Position numbers and translations under genes: made by a program. The notes under the pieces were generated by a model, which ran no database searches, was not told where the DNA came from, and saw only the letters and a list, made by a program, of their open reading frames with translations. Positions 16,099-26,100 of a stretch of DNA of 64,000 bases are shown here, piece after piece. Source of the stretch: Byssovorax sp. (GTDB taxonomy: Bacteria > Myxococcota_A > Polyangia > Polyangiales > Polyangiaceae); the NCBI GenBank assembly GCA_025362495.1, contig JANYGI010000179.1, positions 35,192 to 99,191 on the forward strand, read 5' to 3'. The first letter of the stretch is position 1; every line of letters begins with the position of its first letter.

Positions 16099-17738
16099 GC
16101 ACCGACACGCGCTTCCCGATGGCGCCCGGGCACCCGCCGGAAGCCGCGCCGCCGCCGCCGCAGAACGACGGCGCGGCCGGACACAACGCCTACGCCGAGC
16201 TCCTCCGCGACACGCGCGGGCTGCGCCGCGAGCAGCAGCAGGCGCGCGAGGCGTGGTACGCGCGCCTCGCCGCCGACAAGAAAGAAGACGCCCTCTTCGA
16301 GCTCGAGATCCTGCTGAAGGGCGTCGCCTGCTTCGCCAACCCGCGCAATCACCCGGGCAACGGGCGCCGCAAGACCATCGTCAGCCTCGATTTTCGCGAG
16401 CACCTCGGGCTCGCGCGCGACGGCATGGCGCGCATCGTCCAGCTCGCGCGGACCATGCTCGGCGATCGCGATCGGGCCTTCGTTTTCCAGCGTTACCTGG
16501 AGACGGTGCTGCCTGAAGACACCGCGCGCACCCGGCTCCTCAACGCGACGATGGACCAGGACACGCCCGAGACGAGCCTCGTCGTCCTCCGGCACGGCTT
16601 CACCAATTTGATCGAGGTCGGCACCGGCCTGCTCCGCCTGACGCGGCTCAACTTCCGCCTGTTCTACGCGCACCTCGCCACGGGCATGCGCGAGGTCGCC
16701 CAGAGCGCCTTCTTCAACCCGCTCTCGGCGCTGGAGTTTCGCCCCGAGTTCGATCGCATCAGCTCGACCCAGGTGCTCGAGCTGATCCAGAGCGTCCCCG
16801 GCGAGCAGGCCCACCGCCTGATCGCGCTCACGTTCCTCTCGCTCTTCCGCATGCTGCGCTACCTGCGGCTCGTCGACAGCATCGCGCTCGATCACTCGGA
16901 TCGCCGCGTCGGCGGCCGCGCGTACCTGGTCTGCGCGGTCCTCCGCAGCGACGCGCGCGCGCTCTCGAACTACCTCCGCCGCCGCGCCGGCGCGCTGCTC
17001 GCCGACAGCTACGAGCGCGATCTCTTCCGTGTGCCAGCCGCGGACCTCGGAGGCCGCTACGACGATCTCCACTCCGAGGGCCACCGCCTCGTGGCGATCA
17101 AGGGCGCGCTCGCCGGCCTCGCCGCGAATTTGCGCCTCGAGATGCGCCGCGCGTTCGAGCACGATCTCCCGCCCGCCGACGCCGCCACGCCCGAGCACGA
17201 GCTCCGCGGTCGCCTCCGGCTCGTGACCACGAACCTCCGCCCCGCGCTCCAGAACGCGATCCTCTTCCTCGGCAAATCGCTCGGCGTGAAGCTCGAAGAG
17301 GGGCGCGTCTTCGACGATCAGGCCGTCCGCCGCGCCACGAGCGAGCGCCTCCGCCGCGACGTGTGGATGTTCGCCCAGATCGCGCGGGCGTTCGCCAGCA
17401 AGGCGCGCCACGCCGATCAGGCCGCCGACAGCTGGGGAGCGCTCCAGAGCTTCGCCTTCGTGCGCGAGTTCCTCTCGTACTTCCGGGCCATGGGGTATCC
17501 CCTGCTCCGCTCCTCGGACTACGGTGAGGTCGACGCCTTCATGGCCGCGATGAGCGGCCTCGGCGACACGGATCTGCTCGATCCGCAGCGCCTCGAGGCC
17601 GCGGCGCGCGAGTGCGAGGCCTTCTTCACGTACCTCACGCAGCTCTTCGAGCAGATCTCCAAGCGCGACGAGCTCGTCGGCGTGGCGTTCGATCGACGCG
17701 AGGCCGCGCGGGCTCTCCGGCTCTACCTCGGGAGCTGA
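16095..17738 (+). CDS. Large helical protein of unknown function
   Basis: Up to 547 residues with a GTG start overlapping the previous stop (GTGA); ATG at about 16119 (MAPGHPPEAAPPPPQ) is the alternative. After a short Pro-rich head the whole chain is helical and Arg/Leu-rich with no signal peptide, membrane segment or recognised motif. Blocks that look conserved are LVVLRHGFTNLIEVGTGLLRL, FLSLFRMLRYLRLVDSIAL and GYPLLRSSDYGEVDAFM. I do not recognise the family. Coupling to the upstream lipoprotein suggests a shared process. Confidence 0.75.
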   Translation: MSTDTRFPMAPGHPPEAAPPPPQNDGAAGHNAYAELLRDTRGLRREQQQAREAWYARLAADKKEDALFELEILLKGVACFANPRNHPGNGRRKTIVSLDFREHLGLARDGMARIVQLARTMLGDRDRAFVFQRYLETVLPEDTARTRLLNATMDQDTPETSLVVLRHGFTNLIEVGTGLLRLTRLNFRLFYAHLATGMREVAQSAFFNPLSALEFRPEFDRISSTQVLELIQSVPGEQAHRLIALTFLSLFRMLRYLRLVDSIALDHSDRRVGGRAYLVCAVLRSDARALSNYLRRRAGALLADSYERDLFRVPAADLGGRYDDLHSEGHRLVAIKGALAGLAANLRLEMRRAFEHDLPPADAATPEHELRGRLRLVTTNLRPALQNAILFLGKSLGVKLEEGRVFDDQAVRRATSERLRRDVWMFAQIARAFASKARHADQAADSWGALQSFAFVREFLSYFRAMGYPLLRSSDYGEVDAFMAAMSGLGDTDLLDPQRLEAAARECEAFFTYLTQLFEQISKRDELVGVAFDRREAARALRLYLGS

Positions 17739-17801
17739 GAGAGTCGCGTCGACCTGGCGATCGCCGGATCGCGCTGGATCCCTTCATTCACCGAACGATC
17801 G

Positions 17802-19823
17802 TCACTCCCAGAGGGCGTCGGGGTTCATCGTCAGCGGGACGGCGTCGCTGGACGCGGCGGGGCAGCTCGTGCGGAAGCCGGCCGCGCACGCGAGCTCGCC
17901 GAGCACCCGGGCGCGCGCTGGATCCATCGGGGCGCCGACGCCTTTGTCGGTCAGCAGCGCGAGGTGCGCGCAGGCGATGCCGATGCGGTTCGCGCAGGCT
18001 ACGTCGAGCATCTTCGCGGCCATCGCCTCGTCGCGGTAGGTCCCGAGCCCGTCGATCTGCAGGCGCGCGTGGTTGACGCAGGCGCTCGGCTCGCCCTGCA
18101 CGCAGGCCGTCTCGTACTGGTCGGCCGCGAGGCGCAGATCGTGGGCCCCGCTGGCGTTCGCCTGGCGCAGCAGCGCGCTCATCGCGCAGCCTCGCGCGCT
18201 GCCCTTCCCGCACGCGGCCTCGAACGTCGCCGCCGCCTCGGCGGGCTTGCGGCGCGCGCCCGTCCCGTAGAGCAGCGCCGCGCCGAGCTCGAGGCACGCC
18301 GCGCCGGCGGGATCCGCGTCACACGCCGCGCGGCACGAGGCGTAGCTGCCGGCCGAGCACAGCGGAACGGGGCTGTATTCACCGGCCATCTCGCGCAGCG
18401 CGGTGATCGCCGCGCACGCCGGCGTGTCCCCGTCCTGCTCGCAGGCGACGTGGAGCGCGACCAGCGCCCGCGCTCGACTCCGCAGCGCCGCGGGATCCTC
18501 GTTCACATGATCGCCGAGCACCGCGCAGCCGCTGCGGCCGATCTCGCACGCGTTGATGAACAGATCGAAGGCGCGGGCGCGGTCGGCCTTCACGACGGTG
18601 CCGGACCAGTACCGCGCGCCCAGCGCCTCGCAGCCGCCGCCGTCGCCGAGCTCGCACGCGCGACGGTAGGCCGCCATCGATCCGGCCTCGTCCCGTAGCT
18701 TCTCCGGCGCGTCGTGGAGCGCGAGCCCGAGATCGGCGCACGCCTCGGCGCTGCCCTTCGCGCAGAGGCTCGTGTCGAGCGACAGGGCTTTTTTCGGATC
18801 TTTCGGCGAGCCGACGCCATCACGAACCGCCCGGGCGCCGAGCGCGCATGCGTCGAGCCGACCGAGCACGCAGGCCCTGGTGAGCGCGCCGAAGGCCCCG
18901 CGCGGATCGGGCCGCCCGCGCTTGCCGTCCGGCTCGATCCCGCGCGCGAGGGTCGCCCCGAGGACCATGCACGCCCCCGCCTCGCCGAGCTTGCAGCGCA
19001 CCTTGCACGCGGTCGGCATCACCTCGGTGCACTCGCTGGCCGGATCATCCACGGCCCCGGGCCCGCCGCGGCGGCCTCGCGCGGGGAGCACCGGCGGCTT
19101 CATTCCATGGGCCGCGGCCTCGGCGCAGCCGCCCCAGCCCGGCTCCAGATCGATCCCATCGCGACGCAGGATGCGAAACTCGACGCGCCGATCACCGTCC
19201 TCGACCGTCGCGCTCTTCGCGGCGCCGTCCACCGGACAGTACGAGCCGTAGCCCGACGCGCGGAGCCGCTCGCGGCTCACGCCCTTCGCGACGATGGCGC
19301 GCATCACCGAGACGGCGCGCCGCATGGTCAAGCGCGTGTTCTCGGCCGCCGTGCCGCTGTTGTCCGCGTGCCCGGCCAGCTCGAGGATCTCGATCTCGGG
19401 CGCATCTTCGAGCACCTGGGCAATGCTCGCGACGAGCGGCATCGACGCGGGATCGATGGCGTCGGAGCTGCACGCGAAGCGGATCTCTTCATCGATCTGG
19501 ATCTGCCCGTGCGCCACCGTCACGCTCCGGTGCGGCGAGCGCCCCCAGCGCGCCGCGAGCTTCGCCGGATCGAGCTCGTTCGGGCACCCGTCCAGCGGGT
19601 GCTCGCCGAGCTGATCTTCGAGCTGCGTAGGGCAGAGATCGTAGGCGTCGCCGATGCCGTCGCCGTCGCGATCGGTCGGATCGAACTCACCACCTCGCGC
19701 GCGGATCACGGTCGTGGGATCCAGGGGCAACGACGCGGGCGCGACCGCCGCGGGCAGCGGCGGCGCCGCGCAGCTCGCCGCGACGAGGAGAAGCAACGGG
19801 ATCGGCAGCAACGGAGCGCGCAT
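17802..19823 (-). CDS. OmpA-family lipoprotein fused to Sel1-like repeats
   Basis: 673 residues from ATG 19823. The lipobox LVAASC is near residue 18. Then comes a thrombospondin-3-like calcium-loop segment (about 48-80; DPTDRDGDGIGDAYDLCP), an OmpA C-terminal peptidoglycan-binding domain (about 100-225; ELAGHADNSGTAAENTRLTM, LRASGYGS) and, from about 265, Cys-punctuated Sel1-like repeats (e.g. ACELGDGGGCEALGARYWSGT, CAHLALLTDKGVG). It should sit in the outer membrane, bind peptidoglycan and present a Sel1 solenoid for protein contacts. OmpA-Sel1 fusions of this size are typical of myxobacteria in my experience of the group. Confidence 0.88.
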   Translation of the reverse strand: MRAPLLPIPLLLLVAASCAAPPLPAAVAPASLPLDPTTVIRARGGEFDPTDRDGDGIGDAYDLCPTQLEDQLGEHPLDGCPNELDPAKLAARWGRSPHRSVTVAHGQIQIDEEIRFACSSDAIDPASMPLVASIAQVLEDAPEIEILELAGHADNSGTAAENTRLTMRRAVSVMRAIVAKGVSRERLRASGYGSYCPVDGAAKSATVEDGDRRVEFRILRRDGIDLEPGWGGCAEAAAHGMKPPVLPARGRRGGPGAVDDPASECTEVMPTACKVRCKLGEAGACMVLGATLARGIEPDGKRGRPDPRGAFGALTRACVLGRLDACALGARAVRDGVGSPKDPKKALSLDTSLCAKGSAEACADLGLALHDAPEKLRDEAGSMAAYRRACELGDGGGCEALGARYWSGTVVKADRARAFDLFINACEIGRSGCAVLGDHVNEDPAALRSRARALVALHVACEQDGDTPACAAITALREMAGEYSPVPLCSAGSYASCRAACDADPAGAACLELGAALLYGTGARRKPAEAAATFEAACGKGSARGCAMSALLRQANASGAHDLRLAADQYETACVQGEPSACVNHARLQIDGLGTYRDEAMAAKMLDVACANRIGIACAHLALLTDKGVGAPMDPARARVLGELACAAGFRTSCPAASSDAVPLTMNPDALWE

Positions 19824-19953
19824 GTTCCTGGCTCCTGAACGCGGGCCCCCGGAGGACACGACCGGGTGCAGCGTGGACGAGATCCTCTACGGCGGCCCCG
19901 GCGCGACCCTGAGTGCGACTGCCCACGAGAGTCATGATCTTCGATCAGACCGA

Positions 19954-20421
19954 CTACGACAGCGGCGCCGGCGCGGCCTCGTCGAGCCCGAAGCGGTGCC
20001 GCGCCACGGCGCGTACGCCGATCCAGCTCGCGTAGCCGATCGGCCCGAACAGGAGCGTGAGCACCAGGCACGGCACGGTGGCGAGGTGCGGCACGCCGAG
20101 CCGGCGCGCATCGCGAGCGATCCACGCGCCGACGAAGAGATCGAACACGAGAAAATGGATCCAGCAGCCGACCGCCGTGCGCGGCGAGGCGAAGATCGCC
20201 AGCACCCCCGCGACGCTCCAGAAGCTCCCCCCGGTGGGTCCGCGAGGATCGAAGAAGATGCAGGCGACGTAGAGCGGGACGAGGGCCAGCGCCGGCACGG
20301 GCGAGTGGGCGAAGACGCGCGTCGCCCGGGCCTTCGGCGCGACGATCAGGAGCAGCCACGGCCCGAGCACGACGGCGTTTGCAGCGACAAAGATCGCCTC
20401 GTCGACGCGGTCAGGGATCAT
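19954..20421 (-). CDS. ABA4-like (DUF4281) membrane protein
   Basis: 155 residues, four predicted membrane helices. Motifs of the ABA4-like family are present: GPWLLLIVAPK, GGSFWSVAGVLAIFASP, GCWIHFLVFDLFVGAWIARDA and LLFGPIGYASW. Plant ABA4 is needed for neoxanthin synthesis; bacterial members are uncharacterised but keep the same residues. No carotenoid gene lies nearby. The gene stands alone between the OmpA lipoprotein and an MFS transporter, all on the minus strand. Confidence 0.85.
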   Translation of the reverse strand: MIPDRVDEAIFVAANAVVLGPWLLLIVAPKARATRVFAHSPVPALALVPLYVACIFFDPRGPTGGSFWSVAGVLAIFASPRTAVGCWIHFLVFDLFVGAWIARDARRLGVPHLATVPCLVLTLLFGPIGYASWIGVRAVARHRFGLDEAAPAPLS

Positions 20422-20507
20422 CGCCCGAGGGTACCAGTCCGCCGTTCATGCACGCGACGAAGGAATGAGCGCGGCCCGAAGCCCCCTCGTGCCCGCGAAT
20501 CGCCGGC

Positions 20508-21728
20508 TCACGACGACGCGGCGACGGGCTCGGGCTGCATGCCAATCACCACGCCGACGAGGGCCACGCTGCCCGCCGCGACGCCGTATTGCCAGAGCCA
20601 CCCGTGCTCGATCAGCAGGCCCGCCACCGGCGCCCCGACGATCTGCGCGATGCTCGACAGCGACTGACTGACGCCGAGCGCCGCGCCCTGCTCGTCGCGG
20701 CCGACGCTCTTCGTGAGCAGCGTCGTCAGCGCCGGGCGCGTCACCGCCACGCCGAAGCCCGAGATCGCCACGAGCACCAGGAGCACCGATATCCCGTGGG
20801 CCAGGCCGAGGAAGCAGTAGCCAATCGCCATGGTGACGAAGCCCGAGAGCGCGAGCTTCGCCTCGCCGTAGCGCTTCACCAGCCGACCGATGATGCCACC
20901 CTGGATGAAGCCGCCGACCAGCCCCGAGAAGGCATAGACCCAGCCCACGTTCTCGACGTTGAAGCCGAAGCGTCGGTTGAGAAAGAGCGCGAGGCCGCCG
21001 ATCAGCGTCGAGAATGAGAGCGTGAAGGCGAAGAACTCGAGCAGCCGGCGGCGAGGCAGCGGGCGCGAGAAGAACTTCTCGAACGCGAGCGATCGGCTGC
21101 CCGCGGGCGGCGGCGCGGGCCGCGGCGCTCCCGAGGCTCCCGACACCGCCGGCTCGGCGACGCCGTCTTCGTCGGGGCGAATCGGGTTCTTCGGGAGCAG
21201 CGTCGCCGTGAGCACGATCGAGAGCAGCGAGAGGCTCGCGGCGGCGAAGGCCGGCGTCGCGTATCCGAAGCGATGCGCGAGGATGCCGGAGATCGCCGGA
21301 CCGATGAGGAACCCTGATCCGAAGGCGATCCCGATCAGCGCGAAGGCTCGTGTCCGGTTCTCGGGACGCGTCACGTCGCTGATGTACGCCTGGGCGATCG
21401 TGAGGTTACCGGCGGTGAGCCCGTCGAGGATGCGACCCAGGAACAGCATCCACAGCGTGTTGGCGAAGCCGATGGTCAGGAACCCGAGGAACGTCCCCGC
21501 CTGGCTGACGAGCAGCACCGGCTTGCGGCCGACGCGGTCCGAGATCCGCCCCAGGATCGGCCCCGAGATCAGCTGACAGAAGCCGTACGACGCGATCAAG
21601 AGCCCCACCGTGAAGGGCGTGCCGCCGAAGTGCTCCGTGTAGAAGGGCAGCAGCGGGAGCATCAACGTCAGGCCGAGGACGTCGACGAAGACCGTCAGGA
21701 ATATCGGGAGAAGCGGAGATCGGAGCAT
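20508..21728 (-). CDS. MFS transporter, TetA-like drug/metabolite efflux
   Basis: 406 residues from ATG 21728; an extension to 21752 adds eight residues. Twelve membrane helices with the MFS motif A loop GRISDRVGRKPVLLVSQ between helices 2 and 3 and the motif C-like GFGSGFLIGPAISG region in helix 5. A long cytoplasmic loop (about 185-225) is Pro/Gly/Ala-rich. This is the TetA/multidrug antiporter branch; the substrate cannot be read from sequence. Confidence 0.88.
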   Translation of the reverse strand: MLRSPLLPIFLTVFVDVLGLTLMLPLLPFYTEHFGGTPFTVGLLIASYGFCQLISGPILGRISDRVGRKPVLLVSQAGTFLGFLTIGFANTLWMLFLGRILDGLTAGNLTIAQAYISDVTRPENRTRAFALIGIAFGSGFLIGPAISGILAHRFGYATPAFAAASLSLLSIVLTATLLPKNPIRPDEDGVAEPAVSGASGAPRPAPPPAGSRSLAFEKFFSRPLPRRRLLEFFAFTLSFSTLIGGLALFLNRRFGFNVENVGWVYAFSGLVGGFIQGGIIGRLVKRYGEAKLALSGFVTMAIGYCFLGLAHGISVLLVLVAISGFGVAVTRPALTTLLTKSVGRDEQGAALGVSQSLSSIAQIVGAPVAGLLIEHGWLWQYGVAAGSVALVGVVIGMQPEPVAASS

Positions 21729-21786
21729 GGGAGCCGGCCCTGGCTCTACCACGAAGCGCCGGGGCGCGGACCGCAGAAGGAGCCTC

Positions 21787-22650
21787 TCAGCTCGATCGCG
21801 CGGGCGCGGCCTCGGCGGGCTGCCATCCGGGACCGCGGAACACGTACCCGAAGGCCTCGGCGATCGATCGCGAGCGCGCGAGGTCGCGCCCGATCGCCGC
21901 GTATTCGTGGAAGGCGATGCGGAGCGGGTTGTAGGTCGCGATGTTCTTCGTCAAGCCGAAGACCACCCGCTCGCCCTCGTCCTCGAACGAGCCGAAGAGG
22001 CGATCCCACACGATGAGGATCCCGCCGTAGTTCTTGTCGAGATAGCACGGGTTCGAGCCGTGATGAACGCGGTGGTGCGACGGCGTGTTGAGCACCAGCT
22101 CGATCGCCCGCGGCAGCTTGCCCACGTACTCGGTGTGAATGCCGAACTGATAGACGAGGTTGAGCCCGCCCGCGAAGAGGATCATCCACGGGTGCACGCC
22201 GACGAGCGCGAGCGGCGGGTAGAGCGCGATGCCGAGGAACGGTGTCCACGGCTGGCGCAGCGCCGTCGAGAGGTTGTAGGCGCGGCTCGAGTGGTGATTG
22301 ACGTGGCAGGCCCAGAAGAGCCGGACCTCGTGCTCGATGCGGTGATGCCAGTAGAAGCCGAAGTCCCAGCCGATCATGGCCGCGCTCCACCCGAGCACCC
22401 CTTCGCCGAGATCGACGAAGCGATGCCGCCAGAGCACCACGGCGAGGAGGTACGTCGCGAGGTTGATCAGCGCCACGAACGGCACCGATCCCAGGCCCAT
22501 CGCCAGGCTAGCGAGGGTATCGCGCCAGTTGCCGTACCCGAGCAGATCTCCGCCTCGCCGCTGCGCGCGCCGCAGGATCGCCCACTCGGCCAGCATCGAC
22601 ACGACGTAGAACGGGATGGCGTACAGGGTGGGATCGGGCGTCGTGGGCAC
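21787..22650 (-). CDS. Sterol desaturase/fatty acid hydroxylase family membrane di-iron enzyme
   Basis: 287 residues with four or five membrane segments and the three His clusters that bind the di-iron centre: HHRIEHE, HVNHHSS and HHRVHHG. The last two follow the pattern of the alkylglycerol-monooxygenase-like branch. It would hydroxylate or desaturate a lipid using O2. It lies 58 bp upstream of the MFS gene on the same strand. A second, distinct family member is at 34141-35064. Confidence 0.88.
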   Translation of the reverse strand: MPTTPDPTLYAIPFYVVSMLAEWAILRRAQRRGGDLLGYGNWRDTLASLAMGLGSVPFVALINLATYLLAVVLWRHRFVDLGEGVLGWSAAMIGWDFGFYWHHRIEHEVRLFWACHVNHHSSRAYNLSTALRQPWTPFLGIALYPPLALVGVHPWMILFAGGLNLVYQFGIHTEYVGKLPRAIELVLNTPSHHRVHHGSNPCYLDKNYGGILIVWDRLFGSFEDEGERVVFGLTKNIATYNPLRIAFHEYAAIGRDLARSRSIAEAFGYVFRGPGWQPAEAAPARSS

Positions 22651-22727
22651 GCGCGCCAGCGTACCGCCTCACGCCGCCGACGGCCCGACGAATTGCGTGG
22701 CCGAGGCGCCTCGTTCGGCCTCGCGGG

Positions 22728-23041
22728 TCAGCCAGCGTAGCTGCCCAGCGTGATGCCATTGGCCGCCCGCACCACCGACTCTCGCGGCGGCGGCCCCTCC
22801 TGGCTCTGCAGCGCCAGGCCTGGTTCAGCGCCCCGAAATCGCGCATCCGCTCCTCGTAGCGCGCGAACGCCGTCCGGTGCTCTCCGCCCGCGGCCGCGAG
22901 CTCGCCGGCGAGCACACAGGCGCCCACGAGCGCGAGGCTCGTGCCCTGTCCCGACAGCGGCGAGCTGCAGTATCCGGCGTCGCCGATCAGCGCGACTCGC
23001 CCGCTCGACCAGCACGGCAGGTGGATCTGGCTCATCGAGTC
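22728..23041 (-). pseudogene. Remnant of an FAD-dependent monooxygenase (C-terminal piece, frameshifted)
   Basis: Reading leftwards from about 23041 one frame gives DSMSQIHLPCWSSGRV, then ALIGDAGYCSSPLSGQGTSL and LALVGACVLAGELAAA, the conserved FAD-binding C-terminal region of TetX/PHBH-like monooxygenases. Near 22810 (after FGALNQA) the similarity moves to another frame, which continues LALQSQEGPPPRESVVRAAN and stops at 22728. The whole N-terminal NAD/FAD Rossmann part is missing: the sequence upstream does not look like it and the Lhr gene begins at 23132. So the gene is both truncated and shifted. A sequencing slip could explain the shift but not the truncation. Confidence 0.7.
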
Positions 23042-23131
23042 AGTTCGGCCTCGGGCCGCTGCGCGACGGCCTCGCGCTGCTGATCGAGCGCGCCCGGCGG
23101 CTTCACGAGCGCGCTCCGCTATAGTCCGCGC

Positions 23132-26100
23132 TTGCCGCCGAAGAAGGTCACTCCCAGCGCCGCGCTCGCGGGCTTCCATGCGCCGGTGCGCGCCTGGTTC
23201 GAGGCCTCGTTCCCGGCGCCGACGCCCGCGCAGATCAAGGGCTGGCCGCCGATCCTCGCGGGCTCGTCGGCGCTCCTCTTCGCGCCGACCGGCTCGGGCA
23301 AGACGCTCGCGGCGTTCCTCGCCGGCATCGACCGGGTGATGTTCTCGCCCGAGCCGCACAGATCGGAGCGATGCCGGATCCTCTACATTTCCCCTCTGAA
23401 AGCGCTCGCGGCCGACGTCGAGCGCAACCTGCGCGGGCCGCTCGCCGGCATCGCCCGCGTGGCCGAGGAGAGCGGCGTCGCCTTCCGGATCCCGAGCGTC
23501 GCGATCCGCTCGGGCGACACGCCCACGAGCGAGCGCGCGCGCATCGCCCGCACACCGCCCGACATTCTCATCACCACGCCCGAGTCGCTCTACCTGCTGC
23601 TCACCTCGCAGGCGCGCTCGATCCTCGCATCGATCGACACGGTGATCGTCGACGAGATCCACTCGCTCGTCCCCACCAAGCGCGGCGCGCACCTCTTCCT
23701 GTCGCTCGAGCGCCTCGAGGCGCTGCGGCCCCCGGGCGCGCGGCCGCTGCAGCGCATCGGCCTCTCGGCGACGCAGCGCCCGCTCGACGAGGTCGCGCGC
23801 TTGCTCGGCGGAGGCGAGATCGTCGGCGTCGGCGGGGGCGGGACGTTCGCGCCGCGCCCGGTCACGATCGTTGACGGCGGAGCGAAGAAAGCCTGGGATT
23901 TACGGGTCGAAATGCCGATCGAGGACCTGAGCCGGATCGGTCAAATCGAGGCCGAGAGCGGGCCTCCGAAGCGCGGCTCGCGCAAGGCGCCGCCGAAGCG
24001 CACCTCGATCTGGCCGTCGATCCACCCGCGCCTCGTCGAGCTGATCCGCGCCCACACCTCGACGATGATCTTCGCCAACAGCCGCCGCCTCGCCGAGCGG
24101 CTGGCCTCGGCGATCAACGAGGCGGCGGGCGAAGAGATCGCCCTCGCGCACCACGGCTCGGTCGCGCGCGAGCGCCGCCTCGAGATCGAAGAGCGCCTCA
24201 AGAAGGGCGATCTCCCGGCCATCGTCGCCACCTCGTCGCTCGAGCTCGGCATCGACATCGGCGCGGTCGATCTCGTCGTGCAGATCGAGGCGCCGCCCTC
24301 GGTCGCGTCGGGTCTGCAGCGCATCGGCCGCGCCGGCCACTCGGTCGGCGCCGTCTCGCGCGGGATCATCTTCCCCAAGTACCGCGGCGATCTCCTCGCG
24401 GCCGCGGCCGTCACCGCGCGGATGATGACGGGCACCGTCGAGGAGACGTTCTACCCGCGGAACCCGCTCGACATCCTCGCCCAGCAGATCGTGGCGATCG
24501 CCAGCGACGCCGAGATCGGCGTCGACGCCCTCTTCGCGCTGGTGCGCCGCGCCGCGCCCTTCGCCGAGCTCCCGCGTGGATCGTTCGAGGGCGTGCTCGA
24601 CATGCTCTCGGGTCGCTACCCGTCGGACGAGTTCGCCGAGCTGCGCCCGCGCCTCACCTGGGATCGCAACGAGGGCACGATCAAGGCGCGCGACGGCGCC
24701 AAGCGCATCGCGATCATCAACGGCGGCACCATCCCCGATCGCGGCCTCTACGGCGTGTACCTCAGCTCCGAGGAGACCCGCGGGAGCCGCCGCGTCGGCG
24801 AGCTCGACGAGGAGATGGTCTTCGAAGCGCGCCCGGGCGAGGTCTTCCTCCTCGGCGCGTCGTCGTGGCGCATCGACGAGATCACCCACGATCGCGTGCT
24901 CGTGAGCCCCGCGCCCGGGCAGCCCGGGAAGATGCCCTTCTGGCACGGCGACAGGCCCGGGCGCCCGCCCGAGCTCGGCCGCGCCGTCGGCGCCCTGGCG
25001 CGCGAGCTTCTGGCGATGCCGCTCCGCGACGCGGAAAAACGCCTGCAGAACGATCACGGTCTCGATCTGCTCGCGGCGCAGAACCTCACCCGCTACCTCG
25101 CCGATCAGGCCGCCGCGACGGGCGACGTCCCGAGCGATCGCGCGGTGATCCTCGAGCGCTGCCTCGACGAGCTCGGCGACTACCGCGTCTGCGTGCTCTC
25201 GCCCTTCGGCGCTCGCGTCCACGCGCCGTGGTGCACCGCCGTCCTCGGCCGCCTTCGCGCGGCGATCGACGGCGCGATCGAGGGCGTGTGGTCCGACGAC
25301 GGCATGGTCTTCCGCCTCCCCGGCGCCGACGAGCCACCGGCGATCGAGCCATTTTTGCCGCGCGCGGACGAGATCGAGGACCTCGTGGTCCGCAACCTGG
25401 GCGCGTCGTCGATCTTCGCGGCGCGCTTCCGCGAGAACGCCGGCCGCGCGCTGCTGCTCCCGAAGCGCCGCCCCGGCCAGCGCTCGCCGCTCTGGTCCAC
25501 GCGCAAGAAGGCCGCCGACTTGCTCGCCGTCGCCTCGCGCTTCCAGTCGTTCCCGCTGATCCTCGAGACCTACCGCGAGTGCCTGCGCGACGTGTTCGAT
25601 CTGCCCGGCCTCGTCGACATTCTCCGGCAGATCGAGGCGAAATCGATCCGCGTCCTCACCGTCGACTCGCGCGCCCCGTCGCCCTTCGCGGCGTCGCTCC
25701 TGTTCTCGTACGTGGCGAGCTTCATCTACGACGGCGACGCCCCGGTGGCCGAGCGCCGCGCCCACGCGCTCTCGATCGACACCGCCGAGCTGCGCGAGCT
25801 CCTCGGCGAGGCCAACCTCTCGGAGCTGCTCGATCCCGAGGCGATCACCGAGGCGGCGCTCACGCTCCAGCGCCTCGACGGCCGGCGATCTGCCGAGAGC
25901 CCCGACGGCCTCCACGATCTCCTGCTCTCGCTCGGCGATCTCTCCGAGGCCGAGATTCAAAGGCGATCCACACCACCCGAGCAGGCGCCGAGCTGGATCG
26001 CCAGGCTCGCGCGCGAGCAGCGGATCGTCCCCGTCACCGTCGCGAACGAGCCCCGCTTCATCGCCGCGGAGGACGCCGCGCGCCTCCGCGACGCGCTCGG

